Source: Desulfoluna sp.
GTDB taxonomy: Bacteria; Desulfobacterota; Desulfobacteria; Desulfobacterales; Desulfolunaceae
Length of the DNA stretch: 64,000 nucleotides
Assembly: GCF_030145185.1 (NCBI RefSeq)
Contig: NZ_JAQYWB010000001.1
Location: forward strand, 1-64,000
Direction of reading: 5' to 3'
The position numbers and the translations under genes were made by a program. Below, piece by piece: positions 53,524 through 62,797 of this stretch; the stretch's first letter is position 1, and each line of letters opens with the position of its first letter. The notes beneath the pieces are model-generated. The model saw nothing but the letters and a program-made list of their open reading frames with translations, searched no databases and was not told where the DNA came from.

Positions 53524-53700
53524 TCCGCCTACGCAAAAGCCTCCGGCGTGACAAGTCCGCCTGCGCAAAAGCCTCCGGCGTGACAAGTCCGCCTGCGCAA
53601 AAGCCTCCGGCGTGACAAGTCCGCCTGCGCAAAAGCCTCCGGCGTGACAAGGCCGCCGACACAAAAGCCTCCGGCGTGACAAGGCCGCCTACGCCCATGT
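53524..53700. repeat. 32-bp tandem repeat array
   Basis: Five full units and one partial with an exact 32-bp period (starts at 53524, 53556, 53588, 53620, 53652, 53684). Each holds AAAAGCCTCCGGCGTGACAAG. The first four are nearly identical; the last carry substitutions. There are no spacers. A looser derivative continues to about 53782. Confidence 0.9.
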
Positions 53701-53782
53701 CAATGCGTCACCATCCGAACAACGCCGATGGGCTACGGCGCGACAAGCGATCCGTCTTCGCCTGCGGCTACGCCGTGACATG

Positions 53783-53838
53783 GGGGCAAAGCGCATTTGC
53801 AACCTGCTTTCAAGGTGGCACACCTTGCCGCCGGAGGC
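53783..53838. repeat. Right part of the split REP-like element
   Basis: GGGGCAAAGCGCATTTGCAA through TTGCCGCCGGAGGC, matching the right end of the element at 10757-10936 from the point where the left part stops. Confidence 0.8.
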
Positions 53839-54050
53839 ACGTTTTTGCCCCGAACTTTAACCATAGAAGGCATTGCTTTTTGTCCGTTTATTCTTTCCTT
53901 GCCCCCTTCCAAAAATAGCGTACCCTTTCAGGGTGCGAATGATTCTTGACACCATTCGTGAACGCGTGTTATTTCCGTGGGGTAACCTACGGACTGCACA
54001 AGAGATTTCCCGGAAGCCACCGCATCCCCTTCACCCGCCGGACAGATGCC

Positions 54051-55397
54051 ATGAACCGATCTCTTCCCCTACTGACCCTGCTTCTCCTTTTCGCATGGAG
54101 CCTCCCTTGTCCATCTTCGGCAGGCTCTGAAAAGCTCACCCTCGCGGCCTGCATGAAAAAAGCCCTTCCCTATGCAGACACCATCCAACTGGCCGAAGAA
54201 TCTCTCTATGCCGCAGAACAGGATCGACTCCGAGCCCGCGCGGTGCTTGTCCCCAGTGTGGAACTCACAGGGCGCCTCAGCGGAAACAGCACAGACCTTA
54301 AAGGGGCTTCCGCCCCTCCGAATCGCATCAAGGAAAAAAGCTACGGTTCCTTTGCAGGCATCGGGCTCCAATACACCTTTTACCTCAACGGCCGTGAGTT
54401 GATCGTTTACAAAGCCACCGGGGAGTTGGTGGAAAAAGCGAGCATGGAACTTCAAACGGCCACACAGGACTACCTGTTGCAGGTGGCCGCGGCCTTCATC
54501 GGATGTCTTCGAAGCCAGAAAGGGCTGGCCATTGCCGAAGCAAACCTTTCACGGCTCACCTCCCACCGGGAGGCCGTGGTCCGGCGAATCCAGGCCGGGC
54601 GCCTTGTCACCACAGAACGATTCCGATCAGACGCCGACCTCGCCGGTGGGCGCGCCCGGTTGACCAACGCGCAAAACCAACGCACTCTGAGCCGGCGGAG
54701 CCTTCAGCGCCTGGTCCCCCTGCCCGATGATTTTCAACTCGCCGAACCTGAAAAAATATCCACCGTTGAATCCCTGCCCCTTCGAGAATGCCAGGTCCTG
54801 GCCGAAAAAAATCGCCCAGAACTCAAAGCACTGCTCCTGGCCTCCCAGGTGGCGGATAAAGAGGTCTCGGTGGCAAAGAGCACCTACTGGCCCAGGCTCA
54901 CCCTCGAAGGAGCCGCCGGAAAGGGGGAGCAGCGCGTGGAAGGAAGCTATGACTCAAGGGAGGCTGATTTCGATCTGGACACCACCCAATACAGCGCAAG
55001 CCTCACCCTGACCCTTCCCCTGTTAGATGGCGGACTTCGGCGCGCCGACATCCGAAAAAGCCTCTCCGACAAGCGATCCGTGGACCACAGGAGGCGTCAA
55101 CAAACCAAAAAAATCCGTCTGGCCGTGGAACGGGCCTGGTATGATCACGACAACGAATCTCAACGAGTCCGCGCCCTCACGGAGAGCCTCACCTACTCCC
55201 GGCAATTCCTCACGGCTGTCACCCGGCAATTTGAAGAGGGCCTGGCGGAAAGCCTCGACCTGATCGACGCCAACACGCGCCTTGTCGAAGCTGAAAATCA
55301 ACTCGCCGACGCACGCTTCACCCTGCACCTGGCCGCCATCCGCCTCAGGCACGCCTCAGGTCTGCACCTGTTTTCGACCTTCACCCGTGATCCATGA
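54051..55397 (+). CDS. TolC-family outer-membrane efflux protein
   Basis: Outer-membrane channel of a tripartite pump, 448 residues. The signal peptide is residues 1-24 (LPLLTLLLLFAWSLPCPSSAG). Two homologous halves of long helices with TolC-type heptads follow: ADTIQLAEESLYAAEQDRLRAR in the first and LKALLLASQVADKEVSVAKS in the second. Barrel strands (GIGLQYTFYLNGREL, ASLTLTLPLLDGG) alternate with them. It lacks a lipobox at the signal-peptide cleavage site. ATG at 54051 is chosen because it starts the signal peptide, although its ribosome-binding site is poor; the frame opens earlier at 53946. The adaptor and RND genes follow on the same strand, giving a complete export operon. Confidence 0.92.
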   Translation: MNRSLPLLTLLLLFAWSLPCPSSAGSEKLTLAACMKKALPYADTIQLAEESLYAAEQDRLRARAVLVPSVELTGRLSGNSTDLKGASAPPNRIKEKSYGSFAGIGLQYTFYLNGRELIVYKATGELVEKASMELQTATQDYLLQVAAAFIGCLRSQKGLAIAEANLSRLTSHREAVVRRIQAGRLVTTERFRSDADLAGGRARLTNAQNQRTLSRRSLQRLVPLPDDFQLAEPEKISTVESLPLRECQVLAEKNRPELKALLLASQVADKEVSVAKSTYWPRLTLEGAAGKGEQRVEGSYDSREADFDLDTTQYSASLTLTLPLLDGGLRRADIRKSLSDKRSVDHRRRQQTKKIRLAVERAWYDHDNESQRVRALTESLTYSRQFLTAVTRQFEEGLAESLDLIDANTRLVEAENQLADARFTLHLAAIRLRHASGLHLFSTFTRDP

Positions 55398-55494
55398 CAC
55401 CGCGGAACATCCACACCGCCATCTATTTCACTATAGAAACAAGGGATGACGGATAGGCCCCGTAAACGTCGCTTCAGGACAAAGAGAGCTGCCC

Positions 55495-56637
55495 ATGACC
55501 CCAAAACTGTCCCCCCCATGCCCTGAAAAATCGGTGATAAGAATCTGCCTGTCCTGGTGGCCGGTGCTTGTGCTTTTTCTCATCCTTGTTCTCCTTTACC
55601 TCATGAGCGTCCTCAAAACAGAGGCCGTGGCCAAAGCCCGCCGAAGCCAACGAAAAGAAGGCCCTCCCCCCATCAATGTAGTCACACTGACTCTCGCACC
55701 GGCCCTCATCAAAGAGAGGATCACCCTTCCCGGTGAAATCCGTGCCAACCGACAACTCGCCGTCCCCTCCGAAGTGTCGGCCGTTTTCTTGAAAAAAACG
55801 CGTCACGAGGGACATTTCATTCAACAGGGTGAGACCCTGGCGCAACTCGATACCTCCCGTTACTCGGCCCGACTTCAGGCAGAAAAGGCTTTATTCATTG
55901 CCGCCCAGGCCTCGTCCAGGCGGCTGAAAAACCTGAACCTCACCCAATTGGCCACCCCTTCAGATCTGGATCACGCCGCGGCCAACCTTGAACAAGCGCG
56001 CAACGCACTGACCGCTGCACGCCTTGACCTTTCGAAATGCGAGATCAAAGCCCCCTTTTCCGGGTACCTCGACGCCTACCTGGTGGAAAAAGGAGACTTT
56101 GTTACCCCGGGGACCCTGCTGTGCCGGCTGGTGGAGCTCGACCCGGTAAAAATACGCGTGGGTATTCCGGAATCAAAGGTCACAAAGGTCCGCACCGCCG
56201 CCGCGTTCTCCGTCTTTGTGGATGCCCTGGGCGACTCGCCCCTCCCCGGAGGCCGCGTCTTCCATCTGGCCAGAGCCACCGACAACAAAGCCAGGCTTTA
56301 CAATCTGGACCTTCTCTTCCCCAATAAAAAAGGACGCATGGCCCCTGGCATGTTCGCCCGGGTGGAGCTGGTCACGCAGATTCAGAGCCAGGCCCTCATC
56401 GTGCCCCTGTACGCCATCATCGCACGAAAAAACGGCCCCATTGTGTTCATCGAGGAGGGAGGAAAAGCGGTCATGCGAGAGGTTCAGACGGGCATTCAGG
56501 AAGGGTGGAGGGTGGAAGTAACCCAGGGCCTGACGGCGGGAGATCACGTCATCGTCGTGGGGCAGCGTTCGGTAAGTGAGGGTCGCAAGATGACCGTGGT
56601 CCGCCACACCGAAACGCCTGGGGAGCTGCATCCATGA
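55495..56637 (+). CDS. RND-type periplasmic adaptor (HlyD/MFP family)
   Basis: Membrane-fusion protein linking the RND pump to the TolC-type channel. The 380-residue chain has an N-terminal membrane anchor (about residues 18-37, VLVLFLILVLLYLMSVL). A lipoyl-like half motif follows (GEIRANRQLAVPSEVSAVF), then a helical hairpin (about 120-180) and the second lipoyl half (CEIKAPFSGYLDAYLVEKGD). Beta-barrel and membrane-proximal domains come last (LVELDPVKIRVGIPES, ITAGDHVIVVGQ-like end). GAGAG precedes the ATG. Its stop overlaps the RND start in ATGA, so the two are translationally coupled. Confidence 0.93.
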   Translation: MTPKLSPPCPEKSVIRICLSWWPVLVLFLILVLLYLMSVLKTEAVAKARRSQRKEGPPPINVVTLTLAPALIKERITLPGEIRANRQLAVPSEVSAVFLKKTRHEGHFIQQGETLAQLDTSRYSARLQAEKALFIAAQASSRRLKNLNLTQLATPSDLDHAAANLEQARNALTAARLDLSKCEIKAPFSGYLDAYLVEKGDFVTPGTLLCRLVELDPVKIRVGIPESKVTKVRTAAAFSVFVDALGDSPLPGGRVFHLARATDNKARLYNLDLLFPNKKGRMAPGMFARVELVTQIQSQALIVPLYAIIARKNGPIVFIEEGGKAVMREVQTGIQEGWRVEVTQGLTAGDHVIVVGQRSVSEGRKMTVVRHTETPGELHP

Positions 56638-59600
56638 TCATTTCAGATACGGCCGTTAAGAATCGTATCAGCGTTCTGGTTCTGGCCGTCATCATCCTTC
56701 TGGTGGGCAGCTACGCCTACTCGGTGCTTCCCCGGGAGGATGAACCCGACATCACCATCCCTTACGTCTTCGTGGCCACCGTCTACAAAGGCGTGGCCTC
56801 AGAGGATATTGAAACCGCCATCACCATTCCCATTGAAAAAAAGCTCAAAGGCCTGGAAGGCGTCAAGAAGATCAGCTCCGTCAGCTCCGAGGGGCTAAGC
56901 GAAATCAACATCGAGTTTATTCCGGGTACCGACATCGACGAGGTGCTGCGCAAGGTCAAAGACAAGGTCGATGAGGCTCAAAGAGACCTGCCGTCTGACA
57001 TGGAAGAAGACCCTTCCGTCTTTGAAGTTAACATCTCGGAGATGCCCATCGTCGTGTACTCCATCAGCGGCCCCCAGGGGAGCACCGCCCTGAAACGCCT
57101 GGCTGACGACTTAAAGGAGGACCTGGAGTCCGTGGCAGGGGTTCTGGAGGTCACGGTCACCGGCGGCCAGGAGCGGGAAATTCTTATCGAGGTAGACCCG
57201 GAAAAACTCGCCGGGTACCGCATCCCCATCACCGACTTCTCCCAAGCCGTCAGCCGGGAAAACACCAACACCTCCGGAGGCGCCCTCAACATGGGAGATG
57301 GCCGCTACCTGCTCCGGGTCCCCGGTGAGTTTGACTCGCCGGATGAACTTTTCGGCCTGGTGGTCAAACACCACAACGGAAAGCCGGTCTACTTAAAAGA
57401 GCTGGCCCGGGTCCTCGACACCTTTAAGGAGGAGGACAGCCGCGCACGGCTCAACGGACATGAAGCCGTCAATATTTCCGTAAAAAAACGCAGCGGCGAA
57501 AACATCCTGGCCATCTGTGAAGAGCTGGATCGCCTGGTGGCTCATCACCAGAAGGGCTGGGCAGAGACCACACGCATCACCAAGCTGATGAACAAGGAAA
57601 AAAACATCCGTGTCATGGTGGCGGATTTAGAAAACAACATCCTGTCTGGCCTCATTCTGGTGGTGGGGGTTCTTTTTTTTGCCCTTGGATTCCGCAACGC
57701 CCTCCTCGTGGGCATGGCCATCCCCTTCTCCATGCTCATCAGCTTCATCATCCTTCACGCCCTGGGCATCACCTTGAACATGGTGGTCCTCTTCTCCCTG
57801 ACCCTGGCCCTGGGTATGCTGGTGGACAACGCCATCGTCGTTATGGAAAATATCTATCGATTCATGGAGCAGGGAGCCTCACGCCCCCACGCGGCCATGA
57901 AGGCCTCCTCGGAGGTGGCCTATCCCGTCATTGGCTCCACCCTCACCACCGTGGCCGCGTTCTTTCCCCTGCTCTTCTGGCCGGGTATCATGGGCGAATT
58001 CATGCGCTACCTCCCCTTGACCCTGATCATTACCCTCTCATCCAGCCTTTTCGTGGCCCTCGTCATCAACCCAGCGCTGGCCGCCTCCATCATGCGTGTT
58101 AAAACACCTGGCCCCTCACCCCGTCCCAAAGACGCCCCAGCCCCCCCAGCCCTTGAAACCCCGGTTGAAATCAAAGGCAGGGTCCTCGCGACGTATGCGT
58201 CGATACTTCAGGTCGCCCTGAGGCATCGATTCAAAGTGGTCGCGGGCGCCTTTTTGTCCCTGTTTATCCTCTATTTTTTCTGGCTCCTTGTCGTGGGTAT
58301 TGAAACGCCCGTAGAATTTTTCCCGTCAGTGGATCCGCAAAATGTCTACGTGAACATCGACCCTCCCGAAGGGGCCAACCTGGATTACTGTGATCGCATG
58401 GTCCGGCAAGTCGAGATGAGCCTCGCTACGGGCACAAACGCCCCGCCCCTGGAAGAGCCCTACCGTGCCGCCCTGGCCCTGCAGCAGCACAGGGACCGAA
58501 AAGGACGCCCCTTCATGGCCCCAAGCGATTTCAACAACGTGGAGCACATCTACGCCAACAGTGTGCATCGATTCGGAAGCAACCTGTTTGCCCAGAACTC
58601 CCCCAACCATCTGGGGGTGCAGTTTGTGGACTATGACATGCGGACGAGCCCCTCCGGAGAAGCCATTCAACGCTTTCGGCAGCGCGTCAAACGCATCGCC
58701 GGGGCACGCATCACCGTACAAAAAGAGGAAGGCGGCCCCCCCACCGGGGCGCCCATCAATATCGAAATTGCAGGCGATGATTTCCCCACCCTGGGACGCC
58801 TGGGCACCGAAGTCCAAAAAATCATTGCCACCATCCCCGGCATCGAGGATGTCCGGGACGATTACAGCACCAACATCCCCACCGTTCGCATTCGTATCGA
58901 TCGAAAACAGGCCGCCCTGGTTGGCCTCTCCACGGGCACCCTCGGAGCGGCTTTAAAAACAGCTTACAACGGCACCAAAATCTCCACCTACCGCGAAGCA
59001 GGCGATGACTACGACATCACCGTTCGCATGTCTAAAAAATTCCGCAATGCCCCGGAAACCCTGGACGCCCTCCTGATCCCTGCAGAAAACGATGTCCTTA
59101 TCCCTTTATCGGCCATCTCCCGGATTGACTACGCCGGAAGCTTAGGGGACATCACCCGTATCAACCACAACCGGGTCGTCACGGTCAAAGCCAACGTCGA
59201 TGATCAGATCAAACCGGGCACCGTGCTGCGCATGGAAGCCGAGGCCCTTCTCCAGGTCTTTCCCTTGCCTGAGGGGTACACCCTGGCCTTTACCGGGGAG
59301 AACGAAGAGGAGCAAAATGCCAAGTTATTTCTCTCCAGAGCTTTTCTGGTGGCCATTCTCCTGATTTTTCTCGTTCTCGTCACCCTCTTCAATTCAGTGG
59401 CGCAACCCATCATCATCTTAACCTCGGTAATCCTCTCCCTCGGGGGAGTCTTTCTCGGCCTTGCCCTCATGAACTACCCCTTTGGCATCATCATGTCCGG
59501 GGTCGGGGTCATCTCCCTTGCCGGGGTGGTGGTCAATAACGCCATTGTCCTCATCGATTACACCAACAAACTCCGGGAAGCGGGCATGGAGACAGGGGAC

Positions 59601-59864
59601 GCGATCATCGCCGCCGGCGCCACGCGCCTCCGGCCCGTCATGCTCACCGCTGTGACCACCGTCCTCGGACTTCTCCCCATGGTCACCGGGATCTCCATCA
59701 ACTTCCGGGAACTCTCCATCTCCACCCTCAGCGAGACCTCCCAGTACTGGAAATCCATGTCCATCGTCGTGATCTTCGGCCTGATCATCGCCACAGGCCT
59801 CACCCTCCTTGTCGTCCCCACCCTCTACAGCCTCCTGGCCTCCTCTCGAAACGACGTGCCCTGA
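56634..59864 (+). CDS. RND-family efflux transporter, inner-membrane subunit
   Basis: A 1076-residue HAE1/AcrB-type proton-driven pump. It has the usual duplicated layout: one transmembrane segment (FVSVLVLAVI-like, residues 11-30), a large periplasmic porter/docking domain, transmembrane segments 2-6 (about 335-490), a second half with another large periplasmic domain (about 555-870), and segments 8-12. GMLVDNAIVVMENI (about residue 392) is the TM4 motif. It reads Asp-Asn where AcrB has Asp-Asp, and NNAIVLIDYTNK is the counterpart in TM10. The substrate is not predictable. The gene overlaps the adaptor gene by four bases and ends the three-gene export operon at a terminator. Confidence 0.95.
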   Translation: MIISDTAVKNRISVLVLAVIILLVGSYAYSVLPREDEPDITIPYVFVATVYKGVASEDIETAITIPIEKKLKGLEGVKKISSVSSEGLSEINIEFIPGTDIDEVLRKVKDKVDEAQRDLPSDMEEDPSVFEVNISEMPIVVYSISGPQGSTALKRLADDLKEDLESVAGVLEVTVTGGQEREILIEVDPEKLAGYRIPITDFSQAVSRENTNTSGGALNMGDGRYLLRVPGEFDSPDELFGLVVKHHNGKPVYLKELARVLDTFKEEDSRARLNGHEAVNISVKKRSGENILAICEELDRLVAHHQKGWAETTRITKLMNKEKNIRVMVADLENNILSGLILVVGVLFFALGFRNALLVGMAIPFSMLISFIILHALGITLNMVVLFSLTLALGMLVDNAIVVMENIYRFMEQGASRPHAAMKASSEVAYPVIGSTLTTVAAFFPLLFWPGIMGEFMRYLPLTLIITLSSSLFVALVINPALAASIMRVKTPGPSPRPKDAPAPPALETPVEIKGRVLATYASILQVALRHRFKVVAGAFLSLFILYFFWLLVVGIETPVEFFPSVDPQNVYVNIDPPEGANLDYCDRMVRQVEMSLATGTNAPPLEEPYRAALALQQHRDRKGRPFMAPSDFNNVEHIYANSVHRFGSNLFAQNSPNHLGVQFVDYDMRTSPSGEAIQRFRQRVKRIAGARITVQKEEGGPPTGAPINIEIAGDDFPTLGRLGTEVQKIIATIPGIEDVRDDYSTNIPTVRIRIDRKQAALVGLSTGTLGAALKTAYNGTKISTYREAGDDYDITVRMSKKFRNAPETLDALLIPAENDVLIPLSAISRIDYAGSLGDITRINHNRVVTVKANVDDQIKPGTVLRMEAEALLQVFPLPEGYTLAFTGENEEEQNAKLFLSRAFLVAILLIFLVLVTLFNSVAQPIIILTSVILSLGGVFLGLALMNYPFGIIMSGVGVISLAGVVVNNAIVLIDYTNKLREAGMETGDAIIAAGATRLRPVMLTAVTTVLGLLPMVTGISINFRELSISTLSETSQYWKSMSIVVIFGLIIATGLTLLVVPTLYSLLASSRNDVP

Positions 59865-59883
59865 AACCTGAAAAGTTAAAACA

Positions 59884-59924
59884 AAAAAGGCCGCGACATA
59901 ACGTCACGGCCCTTCTTTTAAAAA
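59884..59924. terminator. Terminator between the RND gene and sbcB
   Basis: AAGGCCGCGAC and GTCACGGCCCTT pair with small mismatches, with A residues before and T residues after. The convergent genes on both sides can use it. Confidence 0.75.
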
Positions 59925-60000
59925 AAATCAACCACCAGATTTGCGTCTCTGAAACAAACACCCTCGCAGGAGGTGTCAGATCTAAGCACGCTCCCCTGCG

Positions 60001-61419
60001 TTAAAAATTACTGGACAGATACCCTTCCAATTCATCGAGCAGACGCCCCTGCTCGTCATCTAAGGGGACATCGCTGCGGACCCGGGCGATTTCTTCCCTG
60101 GCCGCGTCAGGGGTCAGGCGGGCATCGCCCCGGAAATCCATCATGGGGGATTCCTCGTCCTGGGGATGCACCCTTGCCATATAGGCTTCAAAGGCTTCGA
60201 ACACCTCTTCGTCTGAGAATTCGGGGTAGTTACGGAAAAGCACGCGGGCCGCGAGCTGCCGAACCTGACCGGGAGCCATGGCCTGCATGGCTTCAGCCAT
60301 CGCCTCGGGGCCGGCCCGGTGAAACTTGGCGCAAAACGCTTCTTCGGCCTTGGAGAGAAAGCCGTTCTGGTAAAGGGAGGTGTCCACATCCAGATTCGGA
60401 ACCTCCGGATAACGAAACTCTCGATGATACCGGACAATGCGCGCAAACTCATCCGGGTGGGCCTCCAGCCAGGCAAGGTTTGCCTCCACCCGGGCCAGGC
60501 GCTCGGCAGAAAGGCGCCCGACAAAGCGCTCCAGGGGCGGCAGGATCACTTGGGGTTCCCCCAGGCGCTTACGAAGGACCCAGGCCCGTTTTTCGATCTC
60601 TTCGTCCCCCTGGATCAGATTCTCGGCATCCAACCGCAGCCAAAGGGTCTGATTCTTGTAGGAGACAGACTCTCCCAGCGAAAGAACCGGTGCCTGATAA
60701 AACGACTCGGCACCGAACCGGCTGCCCGTCATGATCCCCCAGGTGTGCTGTCCCGCCGATGAGACATGTTTCGGCGGCAGCTTACCCAGGCGAAGCCCAT
60801 CCTCTTTCTTGTTAAAATAGCCCGTGACATACGCCCACATCTTTCCCTCAGCGGCAAACCGCTTGGCCAGGGCCAGGGTGGCCTCCACATCGACCATGGC
60901 ATCATGGGCCTGCCCTTCAGCCAGGGCATTGGCCTCACTGAGTTTTTCAAGCTTCAAGGTGGTTTGTCCGTCTTCCCGCCTTGGCCAGATCAACGTATCG
61001 GGCATGTACAGATGGTACAGAACCGCAATGGGCAGAAGATCCATACGGGAACAGCCATTGGCCCACTGGTGCGTATAGGGAGAAAGCAGGTTGCGATGAA
61101 AAGAAAACCGAAGGAACTCGTCATCAAAGCCAAGGGTGTTGTACCCGAGGGAAATCGTCCCCTCCCGGTTCATCAACGCGTGGATATGCCTGACCGCCTC
61201 ATATTCACAAATGCCCTCCATGGATGTCTCAATCCCGATGCGATGGGTGATGGAGGCCATGGGAGACGGAACCACATCGGGCCTGAGAGACACAGTAATA
61301 TTATACCGTTCCAGCTCATTGAGCTGCATATCCGTCCGAATAGCCGCAAACTGAAGGATCTGGTCAAAGGATTTATTCAAGCCGGTTGTTTCAAGATCGT
61401 AGAATAGATAGCTCTTCAT
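60001..61419 (-). CDS. sbcB: Exodeoxyribonuclease I
   Basis: Processive 3'-5' exonuclease on single-stranded DNA, used in mismatch repair and recombination. The 472-residue protein (E. coli SbcB has 475) starts with the DEDDh exonuclease domain. It has YDLETTGLN (Exo I, acidic D-x-E), GYNTLGFDDEFLRF (Exo II) and HDAMVDVEATLALAKRF (Exo III with the catalytic His and Asp). The SH3-like and C-terminal helical domains of the SbcB family follow (LRKRLGEPQVILPPLERFVG; YRNYPEFSDEEVF-like segment near 420). ATG at 61419 follows GGGGAG; the frame runs nine codons further without support. It is monocistronic. Confidence 0.95.
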   Translation of the reverse strand: MKSYLFYDLETTGLNKSFDQILQFAAIRTDMQLNELERYNITVSLRPDVVPSPMASITHRIGIETSMEGICEYEAVRHIHALMNREGTISLGYNTLGFDDEFLRFSFHRNLLSPYTHQWANGCSRMDLLPIAVLYHLYMPDTLIWPRREDGQTTLKLEKLSEANALAEGQAHDAMVDVEATLALAKRFAAEGKMWAYVTGYFNKKEDGLRLGKLPPKHVSSAGQHTWGIMTGSRFGAESFYQAPVLSLGESVSYKNQTLWLRLDAENLIQGDEEIEKRAWVLRKRLGEPQVILPPLERFVGRLSAERLARVEANLAWLEAHPDEFARIVRYHREFRYPEVPNLDVDTSLYQNGFLSKAEEAFCAKFHRAGPEAMAEAMQAMAPGQVRQLAARVLFRNYPEFSDEEVFEAFEAYMARVHPQDEESPMMDFRGDARLTPDAAREEIARVRSDVPLDDEQGRLLDELEGYLSSNF

Positions 61420-61711
61420 CAACTCCCCTTTGGATGGATACGACACCTTTTTCTATGGGCATCACAAAAAACGCCCCTCAAATACCCACCCTGCATGGCC
61501 TCATGACGCACCAAGACGGCGACAGGCACAAAGCGCGGTGGGCTGTGACTTTTACAGACGCATCATTTCATGTTTCGGCGAGGAACAAAAGGGGACCAGA
61601 CTCTCTGGCGGCCTGTTCCCCTTTTCATAACCTGTGACACCTGTTTTCATACACCGGGCAGTCGCCGATGTAAACCGGTATTGACGGCTCCCAACACGGC
61701 ATCCATGCCCC

Positions 61712-62797
61712 TCAACCTGCTTCCCGCCTGCAAACCATGTCATGGTTTGCTTCCTCCCGGACGGTGGCGACAATCTGTTTGAGATCCACCTCAAGCCCCA
61801 CGAACAGATCCGCCAGCCAGGGATCAAACTGCCGACCCGACCCTTCAGAGATCTCAGCCAAAGCGTCCTCCACAGACCACGCCTTCTTATAGGGTCGTTC
61901 AGAGACCAGGGCGTCAAAGACATCACAAACACAGACAATTCGCCCGTAAAGAGGAATCTCCTCCCCCTTCAACCCTTTGCAATACCCTGTTCCATCCCAC
62001 CTCTCATGATGGGTCAGGGCAATCGCCTCGGCGATGCGAAGCAGCCGCGACTTGCTGCCTGAAAGAAGCATCCCGCCAATTTCAGAATGCCGCTTCATCT
62101 CCCGCCACTCCTCGTCGGTCAGGGGACCCGGTTTCAAAAGGATGCAGTCAGAAATACCTATTTTCCCAGCGTCATGCATGGTGCTGGCCAGTGAAAGAAG
62201 ATCCACCTCTTCGTGGGGCAAACCCGCGGCACGCCCAAGAAGGCGACAATAAGCAGAGATGCGCTGCACATGCTGTCCCGTGCCCTCGTCCCGATACTCC
62301 GACGCAAGCCCCAGGCGATTAATAATCTCCAGCTGCGTTTCCTCCAGCTCCCGGGTCCGATCCCGGACCATATCTTCCAGCACGATATTCTGCTGCCTCA
62401 AGGCCTCTTGAGCTGAAACCAGAGTCAGGTGCGTCATCACCCGCGCTTTGACTTCCGAGATATCAAAGGGTTTGGTAATGTAATCCACCGCACCGAACTC
62501 AAAACCACGGGTTTTGTCTTCCGGCCGGTCCAGGGCCGTAATAAAAATAACAGGAATACCGGCTGTATCCGGTGCCTGTTTCAAGCGCTGACAGACCTCA
62601 AATCCATCGACGTCGGGCATCATCACATCCAGCAGAATCAAGTCCACCTCATTGCGCCGGACATACTCAAGAGCGCCCAGCCCGCTCATGGCCACCCCAA
62701 GTTTAAATGAATCTTTAAGAGCATGGATCAAGATATCAATATTGGCCTTGGTATCATCAACCAGCAACACTCTACGCTGCGTTAACGTGTCAGTCAT
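61712..62797 (-). CDS. Response regulator with HD-GYP-type domain
   Basis: A two-component output protein related to c-di-GMP phosphodiesterases of the RpfG type, 361 residues. The receiver domain (1-120) has VDD at 13-15, Asp57 in LILLDVMMPDVDG and Lys109 in ITKPFD. A coiled linker follows (about 125-165). The HD-GYP domain has MHDAGKIGI with the His-Asp pair at 208/209, KRHSEIGG, LTHHERWDGTGYCKGLKG and CDVFDALVSERPYKKAW. The GYP signature reads GYC (271-273), so activity should not be assumed, though the metal ligands are kept. Its ATG overlaps the last base of the upstream kinase stop (TAATG), so the pair is coupled. The kinase probably phosphorylates this protein. Confidence 0.92.
   Translation of the reverse strand: MTDTLTQRRVLLVDDTKANIDILIHALKDSFKLGVAMSGLGALEYVRRNEVDLILLDVMMPDVDGFEVCQRLKQAPDTAGIPVIFITALDRPEDKTRGFEFGAVDYITKPFDISEVKARVMTHLTLVSAQEALRQQNIVLEDMVRDRTRELEETQLEIINRLGLASEYRDEGTGQHVQRISAYCRLLGRAAGLPHEEVDLLSLASTMHDAGKIGISDCILLKPGPLTDEEWREMKRHSEIGGMLLSGSKSRLLRIAEAIALTHHERWDGTGYCKGLKGEEIPLYGRIVCVCDVFDALVSERPYKKAWSVEDALAEISEGSGRQFDPWLADLFVGLEVDLKQIVATVREEANHDMVCRREAG

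Noticed and set aside
53465-53698. Minus-strand frames reading the 32-bp repeats as a repetitive protein
   Set aside because: The frames exist only because the repeat lacks stops; 32 bp is not a multiple of three, so each repeat is read in a different frame. No start site is supported.
53524-53700. Possible CRISPR array
   Set aside because: The repeats are contiguous with a 32-bp period and no unique spacers, and no cas genes are nearby.
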